A stretch of 8,132 bases of DNA from Kiritimatiellia bacterium. GTDB taxonomy: Bacteria; Verrucomicrobiota; Kiritimatiellia; SLAD01. Of this stretch, positions 7,338 to 8,132 are shown one piece after another. A program made the translations under genes and the position numbers. Under the pieces are notes generated by a model. It made no database searches. It worked only from the letters and a program-made list of their open reading frames with translations, and was not told the origin of the DNA. Each line of letters begins with the position of its first letter. Position 1 is the first letter of the stretch. The stretch covers positions 1 through 8,132 of the forward strand of contig SLLF01000383.1 of NCBI GenBank assembly GCA_007134175.1. The letters run 5' to 3'.

Positions 7338-8132
7338 CCCGGCAGCAGCGCGGCGACTACAGCTTCCTGCTGGGCGGTGGCCGACTGGGCCTGCGTTTGG
7401 AGGGCGTCGATGCGTTGGGTGTAGGTCTCGAAATCAAGTCCCGCCGGCGCGCCCAAATGCGTTTTGCGGGCGACCACCGTGGCCGGATCTAGCTGTTCCA
7501 GCTCGTCGAGATGCGCCTTCACATGGTGATAGGCATCGCGAAAAGCCATCCCCTGCCCCACCAACTCCAGCGCCCGGTCGGTGGCAAACACATCCGGAGT
7601 AAAACCCGCCTGTAACGCGGCCACATTGATCGACAACCCATCCACGATCAACGCCATGATCCGCAAACTGGCGCGTACGGTCTGCACGCCCTCCATGAAC
7701 GGCTCCTTGGCTTCCTGCAAATCACGATTATATCCTGAAGGAGCGTTCTTGACGATGTCGTAGACCGTCGCGGCGCAGCCGGCGACCCGTGAGGCCTTGG
7801 CCCGTATCAGTTCCAGCACATCGGGATTCCTCTTTTGCGGCATGATGCTGCTGCCGGTACAATACGCTGCCGGCAAATCGAAATACCCGAACTCCGGCAT
7901 ACTGAAGAGGATCAGGTCCTGGGCCAGGCGCGACAAGGACAACATCACCTGGCTGAGCGCGGTCAGGATTTGCGACTCGTTCTTGCCGCGCGCATTATTG
8001 GCGTAAAGGACGTTGTGCAGCGGACGCGCAAAACCCAGCAAACGACTGACCTGCTCGCGGTCGATCGGCAACGGGACCCCATAACTCGCCGCCGACCCCA
8101 ACGGACATTGATTATTAAGCGTGTACGCCTGC
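7334..8132 (-). CDS. argH: Argininosuccinate lyase (partial, 5' end outside window)
   Basis: Last enzyme of arginine synthesis: splits argininosuccinate into arginine and fumarate in the cytoplasm. The frame stays open to the right edge, so this is the C-terminal 265 or so residues of a protein usually about 460 long. The TTG at 8099-8101 is an internal Leu in a CPLGSAASYG block, not a start. The fumarase/aspartase superfamily signature GSSIMPQKRNPD is encoded at 7820-7855 and includes the catalytic-loop serine; YNRDLQEAKEPF downstream fits ArgH. The PIDRE block and the C-terminal AxQAGFTPDVFATDRA-type region also fit. Residues around CPLGSAASYGVPL differ from the usual PLGSGALAGT form, so this belongs to a divergent ArgH subgroup; another lyase of the superfamily is possible but less likely. 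It converges on, and overlaps, the stop of ptsP, and is not part of the nqr transcript. Confidence 0.87.
   Translation of the reverse strand, partial: QAYTLNNQCPLGSAASYGVPLPIDREQVSRLLGFARPLHNVLYANNARGKNESQILTALSQVMLSLSRLAQDLILFSMPEFGYFDLPAAYCTGSSIMPQKRNPDVLELIRAKASRVAGCAATVYDIVKNAPSGYNRDLQEAKEPFMEGVQTVRASLRIMALIVDGLSINVAALQAGFTPDVFATDRALELVGQGMAFRDAYHHVKAHLDELEQLDPATVVARKTHLGAPAGLDFETYTQRIDALQTQAQSATAQQEAVVAALLPG

Noticed and set aside
7337..7375. An imperfect stem (GCCC and CAGCAG pairing with CTGCTGGGC) just after the ptsP stop, as a possible terminator
   Set aside because: The arms need a bulge, the loop is about 18 bases long, no T tract follows, and the sequence is the coding end of argH.
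7306..7602. A 98-codon plus-strand frame across the ptsP/argH junction
   Set aside because: It overlaps the end of ptsP in another frame and runs antisense to conserved argH sequence; Pro/Arg-rich composition is typical of a shadow frame.

Overview
The window is a compact, almost gap-free stretch of bacterial chromosome. It holds the 3' part of a Na+-translocating NADH:quinone oxidoreductase (Na+-NQR) operon, its flavin-attachment enzyme, and a nitrogen-type phosphotransferase Enzyme I. A convergent, partial argininosuccinate lyase gene closes the right edge. Base composition is moderately GC-rich and looks even by eye. I see no RNA genes, mobile elements, CRISPR arrays or signs of transfer. 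No stretch of 300 bases lacks a gene; the longest gap between genes is about 20 bases.

Layout: nqrB (3' part, cut by the left edge), nqrC, nqrD, nqrE, nqrF, apbE and ptsP all lie on the plus strand, with spacings from a 14-base overlap to about 21 bases. They read as one transcript whose promoter and first gene (nqrA expected) lie upstream of the window. argH runs on the minus strand from the right edge, and its stop codon overlaps the ptsP stop codon.

How the genes work together: NqrF takes electrons from NADH through FAD and a plant-type 2Fe-2S cluster. NqrD and NqrE hold the membrane iron site, and NqrC and NqrB carry covalent FMN on threonine. The encoded proteins keep the key residues: both S/T-G-A-T flavinylation motifs, four ferredoxin cysteines in NqrF, and the two paired membrane cysteines in each of NqrD and NqrE. 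ApbE, encoded next, transfers FMN from FAD to the NqrB and NqrC threonines. ptsP encodes a GAF plus Enzyme I protein with the phospho-accepting histidine and the active-site cysteine. Its start codon overlaps the apbE stop as ATGA, so it appears to be co-expressed with the sodium pump. That pairing is the least routine thing here.

Organism: a Gram-negative-type bacterium with a sodium-based respiratory chain. The protein flavour (the NqrF CxMCKC cluster motif, the divergent ArgH) makes me lean weakly to the PVC superphylum (Verrucomicrobiota/Kiritimatiellota), but this is an impression from memory, not a demonstrated assignment. I found no convincing undescribed system; the findings are mostly modest departures from family norms.
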